From Catonia carolina (lineage: Eukaryota > Arthropoda > Insecta > Hemiptera > Achilidae), in the NCBI GenBank assembly GCA_035578175.1, contig JAQMRL010000002.1, positions 98,186,748 to 98,250,747 of the forward strand: DNA of 64,000 bases, written 5' to 3'. This document shows, in pieces, positions 23,030 through 34,309 of the stretch (position 1 is the first letter of the stretch; each line of letters opens with the position of its first letter). The notes below the pieces were generated by a model that was given only the letters and a program-made list of their open reading frames with translations, was not told the DNA's origin and did no database searches. The position numbers and the translations under genes are program-made.

Positions 23030-23684
23030 AAAAGTTCATTATCATAGTTTTGGCAGAAGATAGGAAAATCTGAATGTATTCGAGGTGAAATTAAATTTAA
23101 GTGTAATGGTATAAGTTTATTTGGTGCTACAGTAATATGGTCCAACTATTTTCACTCTGTACAAGATTATACTTCGTAGTAGAATTTCTCTTGTGTGTTC
23201 CTCAAACTCCACCCTTGTCATGGCCGGCTATAATTCTCTTCTCGACAACGAACCCTTACTTTCTCTCCAATCGTTGTGTCTCTTTCTCTCCCTTTCTCCC
23301 CTATTCTTATTGTCGTTCCAACTTATCTTGTCTCATAGCTGATAACCGTCTTCTGTGTATCTGTCTGTCTGCCAACATTTAGTTCCGCAGGAATCAACTC
23401 TTTCTTTCTCCTTGCACAATTCTATTAAAAAATTGAAAAATAATGACACTGTCGTTACTGTTCAACCTAATTTTCCGGGAAAACTACCCAGTGACAAAAT
23501 AAATATTTTATCTGTTTATTCTTAGTTACTTTAAATTAATACGTTCTTCAAACTTTTAGAGTTTATCTTTTATCTCTATATTGTATTTAAATTCGAAAGC
23601 CCTCACTGATTGAGTAACTCACTCATCATTAATTCTCTTAACTTCCCAATCACTTACAGAGATGAAAATTCAACAATTTTGTTC
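23030..23684. other. Unassigned DNA, part CT-rich
   Basis: 23130-23420 is unusually rich in C and T on the plus strand, which produces an 81-codon ORF (23137-23382) rich in Ser/Leu/Cys. I see no motif and do not call it. Confidence 0.4.
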
Positions 23685-23905
23685 ATTGGGGGTTGGATAG
23701 AAAAGCAACCAGACGCTGCTTTTGAATGAAGTGAAGGGTGGAAAGTAGAGTTTTTAGAGGATTTGGCGTGCTGCTAAGTATACTTTTCCACTCAGTGAGG
23801 AAGGCAAGTGTAAACCACATCACTCCTCGTTTTACGTAGTAAATTCTTTACAGGTTCAAACAAGCTGATGACGGAGCTTTCGGCTGATGACCTAAACAAC
23901 AAAAA
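23685..23905 (+). mobile_element. SINE family B, 5'-truncated copy
   Basis: Matches the 3' half of family B: 'gaatgaagtgaagggtggaa', 'gcgtgctgctaagtata', 'cactcagtgaggaaggcaa', 'cactcctcgtttta', 'aggttcaaacaagctgatg' and 'tttcggctgatgacctaa'. Confidence 0.65.
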
Positions 23906-24632
23906 GTATTAATCCTTTACGAATAGGACTTTTGAAAATATGTTAGATTGAAGTATAGTGAAAGGTTTTTTTATTAGAATTATATGTCAAATAGAGGAGA
24001 AAATCGTGATGTCCATTCGATTTAATTTTATCAAATTTAAGGTTGTAGAGAAGTTTTACGTTAACCCTAGAGCCGGCAATCGTCGATTTTGAGATAATGT
24101 TACCGCTTCTTAAACCGGTCGCGTCGCAAAATCGGATTTGTTTCATAGCATTGCAATATTGTCCTTTTAGTTTTAAATTCATTTGCAGACAGCGTTGCTG
24201 TTTTGTACAATATTTTAGTAATGTATAAAGCACATTTTTACGTATAATACAAGAGTTTTAGTTTCATATTCTGCCTGTGTTTCTCTGTTCAAACCACGCT
24301 ATCCTACAGCTGAATTTGGTAATTTCTTGGTTTACATGATGTGTTTTGGATATATTTTCTTCAGTTTTGAACAAAGAATCTTTTTATTTTGGTGTTATTT
24401 TGAAATAAACGTTATAAATAACGATTAGTGTGTAATGAATTTTGAAAGTAGAGCATAAGAAAGTTTTAAACAGTGTCATCTGAAATCTAAAAAAAATATT
24501 TGTCTAAAAATTATTTTCAAATGGCTTCAGCATCCGTAACTGTCATATTAAAATTTCAATAATTTATTCTATTTTACTAAGTTTTCTTGGTATTTTGATA
24601 TACCACGTGATTAGGTTTGTGATTTATAGTAA

Positions 24633-24790
24633 ATTTTTTATGATTTTTTTACGGGTCGTTGACCCATATGGTTGAAACTCTTTGCCGGTTTTAAAAAAAA
24701 TGTTATTGCCGGCTATTGGGTTAAGTTTATTTTTGGCGGAAACCTTCTGGAAAATTAAGGATATTGTTTCGATAAACGATTGAAATTTTT
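24633..24790 (+). repeat. Interspersed repeat F, copy 2
   Basis: Second copy of the 22465-22625 sequence in the same orientation. Confidence 0.65.
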
Positions 24791-26390
24791 CTGGGAAAAA
24801 TAATGGGTTAAAACGTATCGATAGTGGGAGTCGGATTGTGTATCGAATAGATGCTATTTGTGACCTGCAAACTCATTTATATTAGTGATGTTGCACCAGT
24901 AGTTATACATACCTGTTGAAAGAACGGGCACAACCTGTCTATACAATACTATCTCCACTATTTGTTGTGCAGGCCTACGTCCATTTCAAGTGCGCAGCGT
25001 ATCCTCCTGACAAATGTCATTTAACTCCTGTCACATAAACAACTAGCTACGCTTTTATCTAAAACCAGGAACGACAACGACCTCATTCAGGCCTACTTAC
25101 TAAGCATATACGTGCTTCAAAAAGCCTATCAACTTATTATACGCTGCTTGAATAACTTAACATTTCTTATTATTGTACACAGTTCAGTTTTATATTGCGT
25201 ACGGTGCCTACATAACATTTTTTAACGATTTTTAAAAACATTTTTTCCTGAATTACATTTTCGGTCAGTGTGAGTGAATTTATTAATTTAAACGTTTATC
25301 AATGCTTGATTATTAGCAACTACAGTATACTGTAATGTAATAATTATGTGGAACGATGTTATATATTTACAGATTCGAACCGGTGGTAATCGAATATGGG
25401 ATCTGCTTTCTAATCGGATGTGTTTATTTAATAATGTGCTGTTTTAAAATTATATTTTGTGGTATTACAAGTAGGTTTTATGTGTTTATAAGTTCTTTGT
25501 TTATACAATCTAACCTCGATGTAACGAAATCGAGAATCCCAGAAACAGTTCGTTAAATCGAGGTAACCAGAATTCCAAACCTAATTATTTTACGAATGTT
25601 TTATTTTCACTTTGTACGATGAATTAAGTAGTTATTTTCTTGGCTATAATTAAAAGCATGTAGAACTCGATCGCTGCTAAATACTATATTTTTATTTGTA
25701 GCATATAATTTTTCATAACTAACATATAAAATAAGTTACTGAAACTTTATTTAAATCGATTATAAAAATACTATTTCTAAACGCATTCTTTAGTCTCTGA
25801 TATCGATTGGTAATGATAAGAGTATTTAATTTTTAACGTTAATTTATTTACTGCTTAAAAAATTGAATTATTTTTTGTATTTGATTAAGGCATTAAGTCC
25901 AAAAAAGGTTTCGGGTTTATTTAAATGTTCAAAAATACAGCCAGGTACTTTATATAGGGACTATTAAGGTACGGAAATAAAACAAATCTAAATTCAGTAC
26001 CCCGTACCAAGAATCTAAATTCAAAAATTCCAAAATATAGCACCAATTTAAATTTAGTATTTTTATTAAACAGTAAAAAAAATGTTGTATGATACTATTT
26101 TCAGTATGTCACTATTTCGCTATATTGGGGTACAAATTCGCAAATAAATGATATTACAACCTTTTTTTTTAGATATTAGTGTTTAGTTAGATTTGCGTCT
26201 CCTGTAAAAGTTAAACTATTAACCGAGTTAAACTAATTAAATGAACTAATATTTAATATTTTTTACTGAATTTTATTTTTTTAAAGTTCTATTTAGTTGG
26301 CATTTTCGTTCTTAGCAATTCGTATATCGTATGATTATTTACAGTGTGTGAATTGTGATTGTATTATGTATACACAGTATCAGTGGTTTT
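24790..26390. other. Unassigned DNA
   Basis: No supported gene. At 25509-25568 a short inverted pair ('ctcgatgtaacga' / 'cgttaaatcgag') resembles ends of some insect pogo/mariner-type MITEs, but no full element is seen. A minus-strand B-box-like 'ggttcgaatct' at 25366-25376 lacks a matching A box. Confidence 0.4.
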
Positions 26391-26394
26391 TAAC

Positions 26395-26450
26395 GCGTTA
26401 ATACAGTAATTCCAAACTGTAACTTGTCTCGGTCGTATTTGGAACTTGCC
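26395..26450 (+). repeat. Direct repeat flanking candidate exon, copy 1
   Basis: 'cagtaattccaaactgtaac' plus 'tcggtcgtatttggaac' is imperfectly repeated about 535 bp downstream (26930-26985), on the far side of the candidate exon. Confidence 0.4.
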
Positions 26451-26621
26451 GGTTTATAGTGTACGACCTGTTTTATCTCTTTAGATCAGAAGTTCGCGTT
26501 AACAAATTTTTGTCTGGGTAGTGTAATAACTGTTTTAAATAGTGAATAAAAATTGTGTATTATATTGAAAAAATAAATATAATTGGTGATTGGTTTGGTG
26601 CGATTATTATAAATTACAAAT

Positions 26622-26703
26622 ATGACGCGTTGGTGGTGTTTTCGAACTACTAGCGCTACTTCGTTTCCTGACACCGATACTATTATTTCAGTTAAGGCTA
26701 ATG
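26622..26703 (+). CDS. Candidate first coding exon, unknown protein
   Basis: From the ATG at 26622 the frame reads 27 codons plus one base, beginning 'MTRWWCFRTTSATSFPDTDT' and ending 'IISVKAN', and runs into a donor 'ATG|GTAAGTT' at 26703/26704. An in-frame TAA lies 12 bases before the ATG, so the start is bounded upstream. Base composition is higher in GC than the surrounding DNA. The exon ends after the first base of a codon (G). The strong acceptor at 47461/47462 opens with two bases (GA) of a codon, so joining them would give Gly and an unbroken frame. There is no recognised domain and no signal peptide. It could be a chance ORF with a chance donor; the phase match alone is one in three. 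Confidence 0.35.
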
Positions 26704-26929
26704 GTAAGTTAATAAACTTATTATTATGTTTTATTTTATTTGCTAGTAACTGTTAGTTTACATTTATGTATTATATAGGCTATATTTATTTTATGAGTCA
26801 TTTTATTTGACGAGTGATGTACACATCCGTGGAAAGGGACTAGTAATTCTCTTCTAAAATTAATATTATTTTTTTGTTTTCTTGTTTAGCTGTGGGCTCA
26901 TCGCTAGTAATGCTGTTTGTGGGGTTTAA

Positions 26930-26985
26930 GGGGTTAATAGTTCCAATCTGTAACGTATCCCGTTTGTACTTAGAAATACAGTAAT
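26930..26985 (+). repeat. Direct repeat flanking candidate exon, copy 2
   Basis: 'agttccaatctgtaacgtat' plus 'gtttgtacttagaaatacag' pairs with 26395-26450. Confidence 0.4.
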
Positions 26986-27019
26986 TCAGTTGGACGTACA
27001 ACTCTTTGGTGTCCACTGC

Positions 27020-27470
27020 AAACGTGCACACTGCTCCAGAGCAGTTTCCTAGTTTATATTATTTACTCGTATCATGTGTCGTGTTGGTGACAGCACACCA
27101 AAGGGTTGTACTTTCCTATTTCAGAGCTCCAGGATGGGTAACGGGAGTAAAGTACAGGATCATTTAGCCAGTGATGCCAACAATTTTAGAGAGGTCACTT
27201 TTTTAGAGCTTCAGCATCTACATTGTTGACCCGATGGCTTTGCCATGCTCTTTGTAGGCTGCGTGGCGACGGACCATAAAGTGGATTGAACTGTTATCTT
27301 TGCTCCAACGCTGATGCACACTGCTCAAGAGCAGTTAGTTTTTGGGTCAGTTCTTAGACCGCTCTTGATCAGTGTTGTTCCTGTAAAGCATCAATAGAGT
27401 TGCCACGTCGTAAAAATAACTCGGCAGTGATCAGCCTAACGCATTAATGAGAAACCCCAGAGTCTTTTAT
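27020..27470. repeat. Unassigned GC-richer segment with paired short hairpins
   Basis: 'gcacactgctccagagcagtt' without its last base at about 27026 and 'gcacactgctcaagagcagt' at about 27313 are near-identical short palindromic units, about 290 bp apart in direct orientation. The segment between has higher GC. It might be a remnant of a long terminal repeat or an untranslated exon; nothing decides it. Confidence 0.3.
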
Positions 27471-27774
27471 ATCATGGTGTTAGTTAGATACTTAATTGTC
27501 ATGCAAATTGTATTAAATCAATGAAAATTATGTAAAATTTAAGGAAACCCGGTTCTCATATCTTTCTCCATACTAACTAACATAAGGAATATTTTCTCAG
27601 CCTGTGTTGGAGATAATTGGCTGAATTTTTTTCCACAAATTTATTGGACCTTGATTCGCATTTTAACTTGAGGGTTCCTCAAATTAACTATTAGTCCGTC
27701 AGAAATTTTTTTTGGTACCTAATGTTAATAATTTCTAAAAACTGATCTATTTGTTACTATTCGTCGCTATTTGT

Positions 27775-28035
27775 TGCTGTTTAACAGCTGATTTTCGGAG
27801 ACGAAGGTTCCTGGTTCAAATCCTACCAAAGGTACCTTTATACGGAGTTGAATACTAGACAGTAATTACCTGACAGTAATTAACCATACTCTCTCAGGAA
27901 TGGTCGGCCTGGGTCTGTACAAGACTACACCTTATTTACATGTCATACACATCATCCTCATCTCACTGGATCATAGGGTTGCTCATTGTTCTGTTTTGAA
28001 CAGATTGCAACGTACACACATTAGGGATAAAAACA
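27775..28035 (+). mobile_element. SINE family A, copy 1
   Basis: It starts inside the tRNA-like head (A box missing), with B box 'ggttcaaatcc'. The family body follows: 'tgaatactagacagt', 'aaccatactctctcagga', 'tggtcggcctgggtctgtac', 'catcatcctcatctcac', 'acagattgcaacgtacac' and an A-rich tail. Confidence 0.8.
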
Positions 28036-28039
28036 AATT

Positions 28040-29320
28040 GGTTACTATAAAATTTGTTTAAGCTAATTTTTTTTTTAAAATGCCATGTCAAAATGTGTAT
28101 TCTTATCTAATGAATGTACCCTGAAAATCTCAAGTAAATATCTCTAACCGTTTTTGAGAAAATGTTCCTTTTTATGAGAAAACTTAATTTTCGGAAAACG
28201 AAGGAAACGAACAAACAATAACCTCACTCGTAAAAAGAAATCTGCTATAAAATAAAAACAAGCAAGAGAAACAACAAGGCTGCCAATAATGTGTATGAAA
28301 GTTACCTTTTTAAAAAAAAATAAAATTAATTTGTAAACAAAGAGAATCAAATGTTATTCAACTAAAAGTTTTGACAGGTCACTGGAAAAATAGTGTACAA
28401 AATCGTAATCGTGTTATTAAAAAAAATATCAATAAAAAATATAAAACCTTATCAAAAGGTCACTTATGTATGACAGCTTACTCAGAAAATCCAGTAGAAT
28501 TAAATAAAAAATTTAAAAATGGTGAAATTTTTTAAGGTCCAGGTTTTTTTAGGTTGATTTACTCTTTACTTCAAAAAAATGACGGTGCTGAGTATGTTAA
28601 GGTTCAGCTCGTTAAAGAATTTTCCAAGTGGTACAGGACCTTTGAACCTTTAGTTTTATAATACGCTTTTAAAAAATTTTTGCTTATTTTGTCGTTTATA
28701 TTATTTTTATTAATCGTATGCGTTTCAGTGACCAACTATAATTTACATACTTTAAAACGGTTTAAATATTCTTTTTATAAAATTAATAATCTACATAACA
28801 TTTTCTTGAATTGAAAATTTGTAAGCAACGTAATATTTCCTGATAAAAGGGCGTAGCGTAAAACACTTTTGCGTCGCGTACTCTAAACGTACAAGCGTTT
28901 ATAATGTGCCTATTAGCGAAGCGAAATAACCACTTTTACTCTAACCATAACCATTTAACGAATTTTGTGTAACTTTAACGTACTCCATTTAAAAGTTAAA
29001 TAATCTTTTAAAAGCTTCGCGTATTTAAACGCCTAATTTATATCTACTAATGTACTACACATTAAAAATTTATACAATGCGTTTTTATTTTCATTCATAA
29101 TCAAATAATGTGTTCTCACAGTGTTATCTGCGGTTTTTTGTGTACGGATTTTTGAATACATAAGTACACTTTAATAGCGGTAGATATGAACTAATCTTTG
29201 TAATACAGAGAGCGCAAAAAGTTGGGTGAGTTTTACCTTCGTCATCTTCGATTCGACTTCTTGAATTTAACGTGAATATATTAACTAATTAATTGGTCAT
29301 GTGACGCATAATTTTTGTAT
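28040..29320. other. Unassigned AT-rich DNA
   Basis: No supported gene. A lysine/asparagine-rich frame without a usable start is open on the plus strand at about 28300-28533 but shows no motif. 28850-28930 has several 'gcgta' words. Confidence 0.4.
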
Positions 29321-29324
29321 AGAA

Positions 29325-29460
29325 TTAAAAACAATAAACAACCCCTTGGTCCAATGAGATGAGGATGAAATTTATGATGTGTAAATGAGGTGTAGTCTTG
29401 TACAGACTCAAGTCGACCTTTATTTCTGAGAAAGTATGGTTAATTAAACCCAAATCATTA
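29325..29460 (-). mobile_element. SINE family A, copy 2 (truncated, inverted)
   Basis: Inverse complement of the family A body from 'aaccatactttctcag' to 'attgttt'. The head is missing. Confidence 0.75.
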
Positions 29461-30060
29461 ATCAGGCTTAAAAAGCAAAACCGGTGAAATTATCGAAAAA
29501 CAATGCTTATTGTTTTACGTTTTGTAAAACGTTTTACGCGTACCTTGTGGTAAGGCCATAATAGTACGATAATATCACAGCTTCATGGAACCTACATCAT
29601 AAACCGATCCTCACACACACAGGCGCGCGCGTGTGCAGCACCCCTATACCTGCCTTACCTGCGTTTTAAAAGCTTTAGTAGTGAGTCATCTACTAGACAC
29701 TTCACTGCAATACTACTACTTTGGTTGTAATTATCTTTCTCAATATTGTGTAACAATTTTCAAAATATACGTATTATTACTTGAAAAATGAGTCCAAACA
29801 CGGTGTCATTGTGATAATTTTAAGATGTCCGATGTTGGATTTCATGCTGACTGGCGTTGTTCTATAATATTTATAAATTTAACAATTATTACATCTTATT
29901 CCGTTAATCTTATCAAAACTTAAAGTTTCATTAATACTGTCGTTTTTGTAAAATTAATCAGCATTTAATTTAATATGTTATATCGAACAATATTAGTGTG
30001 TTATATGTTTAATATGTTATATGATAATGTTATGTATGTTACAAAATAATGTTATAATAA

Positions 30061-30550
30061 ATGTTACATGAAATGAAAAACAGCTTACTGACAACAAACA
30101 TTGATTTACAGATTAGGAAAAATTTCTTAAAACACTATGCTTTGAGTGTAGCATTATACGGGAGTGAAACGTGGGTGGTAGGGGCTGTAGAAAGGAAGAG
30201 GATAGAAGCTTTTCAAATGTGTTGTTATCGGATAATGTTAAAGATTAGGTTGGTGGACAAAATAAGTAATTTAGAGGTTCTTAGGCGAGTGGATGAAAAA
30301 AGAAGTGTGGAAGCATCTTACCAGAAGAAGGGATAGGCTAGTGGCGCTTATCTTAAGACATCCAGGTATTGGGCTATCAATAATGGAGGGTAATATTGAG
30401 GGAGTGAATTGTAGGGGGCGGCAAAGGTTAGAATATATAAAGAAAATTACAAAAGATATAGAGTGTTACATGTATGTAGATATGTAACGACTTGCGCAAG
30501 ATAGAACAGCTTGGAGAACTGCATCAAACCAGTCGAGAGACTGATGACAA
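30061..30550 (+). pseudogene. LINE RT C-terminal fragment
   Basis: The first frame (30061-30336) reads the post-palm region: 'HYALSVALYGSETWVVGAVE', then 'IEAFQMCCYRIMLKIRLVDK' and 'ISNLEVLRRVDEKR'. A frameshift near 30300 moves to a second frame (30293-30487) with 'RRRDRLVALILRHPG' and 'GRQRLEYIKKI', then 'LAQDRTAWR' after a stop. It is a typical RT terminus from an RTE/CR1-type LINE, with at least one frameshift and one stop. It ends just before an A-rich stretch at 30548-30560. The catalytic palm is absent. It sits between the arms of the foldback. Confidence 0.75.
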
Positions 30551-30581
30551 AAAAAGAAGTTATATGATGTTATTTGCTATG

Positions 30582-30905
30582 AAACCCACCGGGTTAGTCT
30601 AGAGGTAAAGTCGTCGCCAAAATCAGCTGTTTAACAGCTGTTTTTCGAAGACGAAGGTTCCTGGTTCAAATCTTAGTAAAGGTAGTTACTATTATTCGGA
30701 TTTGAATACTAGACTGTGGTTACCGGTGTACTTTGATGGTTGGGGTTCAATTAACCATACTCTCTCAGGAATGGTCGGCCTGAGTCTGTACAAGGCTACA
30801 CCTCATTTACATGTCATACACATCATCCTCATCTCATTGGGTCATGGGGTTGCTTATTGTTCTGAATTGAACAGATTGCAACGTACTACGCAAATTAAAA
30901 AAAAA
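30582..30905 (+). mobile_element. SINE family A, fullest copy
   Basis: Head: A box 'gggttagtctagagg' at 30591-30605 and B box 'ggttcaaatct' at 30663-30673, as in a tRNA-derived RNA polymerase III promoter. Body from 'gatttgaatactagac' through 'gtgtactttgatggttgggg', 'catcatcctcatctcattgg' and 'gaacagattgcaacgta' to an A-rich tail near 30900. The ORF at 30702-30932 is a body artefact. Confidence 0.85.
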
Positions 30906-31344
30906 ATTGCTATGAATTATCGTGCGCCATAATTAGACCATTTTGGTCTGTTGCTTACCATTCAATTTTTGTGTTACGCTATTAATTGTTACATTTATAA
31001 TAATAATAATTGTTAAATTTATTATAACATTTATTAATTTATCATAATTATTGAACAACGTCAGGCAGAATGAAATCCAATATCGGAAATGCTTAGGATT
31101 GTCACAATGGCACCGTGTTCGGACTCATTTTTCAAGAAATGCTACGTAAATTTTGAAAATTACTATGCAATTTTGATAAAAATAATTACAACTGAAATTG
31201 TAGTATTACAGTCAAACGCCTAGTAGGTAACACTACAGTGGTATGTAAAACGCTGGTAAGGCAAGTTGCTGCGCGTGTGTTTGTGTGTAAGGTTCAGTTT
31301 ATGATCTAGGTTCCACGGAACCGTGGGCATATTATAATGTCAAA

Positions 31345-32315
31345 TATCAAAGTTGAGTCCAAGATGTCCGGCAAAAATTTTTAAACTTTAAAAGCGGTTA
31401 TAAATTGAATAATTTGATGTTGTCTATTGTCGTCGTGATTCGAGAAATTTAGGCGACCGAATTTTTTACACACCCTGTAAGAGTTTTTTTTTCTGAAATG
31501 GTGGATATATTATTGCAGCCATTTTCGTTGGTATATTGTTATCTATAGTATTTTATTGTTGTAACTTTCCCATTCGCATTTTTCCTTTTCTGTAGATTGT
31601 AATATTTTCCAGGCTGTATTGTTAAAGAGATTGTCGCTTACGACACTTAAGATGTTGAACTTGCAAAAAAACTTCATTTTCCATATTCGATAAGATTATT
31701 AAAGTATTGCAGAATAAACATGTTTTGTTATGTTTGTGAAAAGCTATGTAAATGAAATGGTTTTTTAAAGGAAAGTTTTGTTATATATATATTTTTAAAA
31801 GATTTGGTTCTTGTTTCTGATAACATTGTTGTTTAAAAACTTTTAAATTCCATTGAATATTAACATAACACATAATCATCTCTTTTGTATTTTTTGTTGT
31901 ACTGAGTATTGTTAGAAGGTTTCTTTTGTCAAAATACTTCCAATGCGGTTGCTTTCTGCATTTCCTTATTGTTATCAGTTGTGAAGCAGCTACTAAAACT
32001 GTTGTGTGACTCAATTCTCAAATTGTAACTATTTTAACTTAATATTATGGACTTAATTTTATTTTTTAGTAATATTTCTGTATTGTTCCGGAGAAAAATG
32101 TTTTGACAAGGTTGGCTACTTCTTAAAACGAATTGTTGTTTTGTTTCTACAAAAAAAGAGGTACCGTTTTGTGTACAAATTAAACGGAGTGAATGCTCTT
32201 GTGCATGAGCATGAAGCAAAATGTTAAGCTCCCGAGCCGAATACAGAAGTAAAATAATTTAATTTTCCCGTGTGTGTAATTTCACCTTTTGCTCTTTATT
32301 TCTGAAGAGCAAAAA
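31345..32315. other. Unassigned AT-rich DNA
   Basis: No supported gene. ORFs 31781-32219 (-) lack motifs. Confidence 0.45.
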
Positions 32316-32317
32316 TA

Positions 32318-32635
32318 GAACCCACGGGGTTGGAATGGTAGTAAAGTCGCCGCTACGTCAGCTGATTTTTGTAGACGATAGTTCCGTGGTTTAAATCCTA
32401 GTAAAGGTACACTCTTTTATTCGGATATGAATACTAGACAGTGGTTACCGGTGAACTTTGATGGTCGGGGTTCAATTGTTTATACTTTCTCAGGAATTAT
32501 CGGCCTGAGTCTGTGCAATACAACGCCTCATTTACACGTCGTACTTATCATCGTCATCTCGTTGGGTGATGGGGTATGCTTATTGTTCTTATATTGAGCA
32601 GATTGTAACGTGCACATCAAGGATTAAACTTTTTT
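32318..32635 (+). mobile_element. SINE family A, copy 4
   Basis: Head 'acccacggggttggaatggt' with A-box-like sequence, B-box-like 'ggtttaaatcc', and the full body to 'cagattgtaacgtgcac' and an A/T-rich tail. It is separated by only about 20-30 bp from an inverted copy. Confidence 0.8.
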
Positions 32636-32649
32636 TTTGAAGGTTTTGT

Positions 32650-32905
32650 TTCAAGTTTTTTTTGTAATCCCTAATGTGTGTACGTTGCAATCTGTTCAAT
32701 TTAGAACAATAAGCAACCCCATGACCCAATGAGATGAGAATGATGTGTATGACGTGTAAATTAGATGTAATCTTGTACAGACTCAGGTCGACCATTCCTG
32801 AGAGAGTATGGTTAATGGAACCCCAGCCATCAAAGTACACCGGTAGCCATTGTCTAGCATTCAAACACGTATAAAAGTAACTACCTTTACTAGGAGTTTC
32901 AAGTT
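32650..32905 (-). mobile_element. SINE family A, copy 5 (inverted)
   Basis: Inverse complement of the family body from 'attagggatt' back to 'actacctttactaggagttt'. The tRNA-like head is truncated. Together with 32318-32635 it makes an inverted pair, tails inward. The ORF 32589-32963 (-) is an artefact. Confidence 0.8.
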
Positions 32906-33399
32906 TTATTACAATAAAAATCAACTGTATTTTATAAGATCTAATTGTTGTTCTGGATTCCAACTGTTACAACCGACTCTGGCTTACTTGTTCGTATGAT
33001 TTAAGCTTAGCTTGTTGCATATTTAAACATGTCTACTACTAGTACTTCAGATTTTTAAGGATTTTCTTCAAACTATTTGTTTTACTTTATTTATAAAAAA
33101 GAGTAAAAACATCTGCTCTGATCATGAGCAATTAAACTTTGTTGTATTTATTATTCTTATATATTAAAGATATTCTTCAAAAAATAAAGAAAAAGCATCT
33201 CCTTCGTTTTATTTATATGGCTCATAGTTTCATTTAAATTAAATTATTTCAATGAAAAGAGAAAAATTGGTCCAAGTACGATTCTATGACTGGATTAAAG
33301 AAACGGGAATTAGTGAAAAGTTTGAGTGTATTCTATTTCCCGAATTTTTTTTATAAAATTTTTATTCATAATCAAAATCATAATTATGTACTACAACTT

Positions 33400-33715
33400 C
33401 TAAATTATGTCATCTTTTTTATCGAAATTTTTGTAGAATCATATTCGTAGGAAATATACTCAGTATACTCAGTAGAGTTATATTTCAGTATTTTTTCTAC
33501 TTCATTTTTTGATGAAGTTAACTCTTGTGTATCAAGGCAACCATAGATTGTTTGTAAGGTTTAAATTACGGCACCTTTTTACCAAAATTTTTGTAGAATC
33601 ATATATGTAAGAAATATTTAATTTCAGTATTTTTTCTACTGATGTTTTCGATGAAGTTAAGTAATTTTTTTCAAGGTAAACAAGGATTATATTTAAGGTT
33701 TGGAGCTTCTGTGGT
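33400..33715 (+). repeat. Two-unit tandem duplication, period about 160 bp
   Basis: 'aaatttttgtagaatcatat' recurs 160 bp apart (33425 and 33585), as do 'aatttcagtattttttctac' and 'gatgaagttaa'. Each unit starts near a 'taaatta(t/c)g' word. Confidence 0.7.
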
Positions 33716-34270
33716 GCGTGCTGGTTGAATGAAGGTGAAGAAATGAGATTCTATTGTTATAATTCGGTTTGTATTTTAGCGAAACGGGCATTTATGTGGC
33801 AAATTAGATTTAGACCTTTCAAACTGTGTACATAAGTCTATATAGAACTCCCCTACCTAGACATAAATAAACATGGACCATTATCTACGAATATAATAGA
33901 TTCCTGGACGGCCCAGTTTATACGATTTGGTGGTACGCTATATCTAAACAATCACTTCTATCTCTACTAATCACTATAAATCACACTCTATTGTTATAAC
34001 TATAATCTCCTTATTATTGTCAACTATTGATGAAATGTGATTACTAATCACCTCCGTTTGATTACCTTGTAATCCTATTTTAATTAGCCGTAATGTGCTT
34101 ATCAAAATCAGTCTTAGAGGTACGTGGTCATTACTATAATCTTTGTATTTTTTCTGACTAAATCTTTATTGAAAAATCTGGCGTGAAGCACATTCACACG
34201 ACGTTCTCTTGCCACTGTAAATAATGAGAAATATAATCTAATAATTTTAATCGTGATTGTGGAGAGTCTG
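33715..34270. other. Unassigned DNA
   Basis: No supported gene or matched repeat. Confidence 0.45.
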
Positions 34271-34273
34271 CAG

Positions 34274-34304
34274 AGTTCTGCAGAGTCAATGACTCTGCAG
34301 AACT
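34274..34304. repeat. 31-bp near-perfect palindrome
   Basis: Arms AGTTCTGCAGAGTCA and TGACTCTGCAGAACT are exact inverse complements around a single A. A further partial 'gagtctgcagag' unit lies just to the left. It sits at the edge of the inverted repeat C copy and could be its terminal hairpin. Confidence 0.85.
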
Positions 34305-34309
34305 TGTAA

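Larger units (their letters stand above)
29560..31340. mobile_element. Large foldback element with nested insertions
   Basis: A left arm (about 29575-29900) is the inverse of a right arm (about 31020-31320). For example 'ttcatggaacctacatcat' pairs with 'atgatctaggttccacgga'; 'gagtccaaacacggtgtcat' pairs with 'atggcaccgtgttcggactc'; and both arms carry a GCGCGTGTG microsatellite. The interior holds an RT fragment (30061-30550) and a SINE-A copy (30582-30905). Exact termini could not be set. Arms are noticeably diverged, so it is older than the 41.6 kb foldback. Confidence 0.65.

Noticed and set aside
23137..23382. 81-codon Ser/Leu/Cys-rich ORF, and a similar one at 35544-35899
   Set aside because: Both come from CT-rich stretches, without domains or splice context.
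27020..27470. Solo LTR
   Set aside because: Paired 20-bp units are suggestive, but no TG...CA ends, target duplication or second copy could be found.
28300..28533. Open plus-strand frame rich in Lys and Asn
   Set aside because: A-rich DNA stays open easily, and no start or family motif is visible.
30702..30932. 76-codon ORF, with a similar one at 32589-32963
   Set aside because: Both are translations of the SINE-A body.
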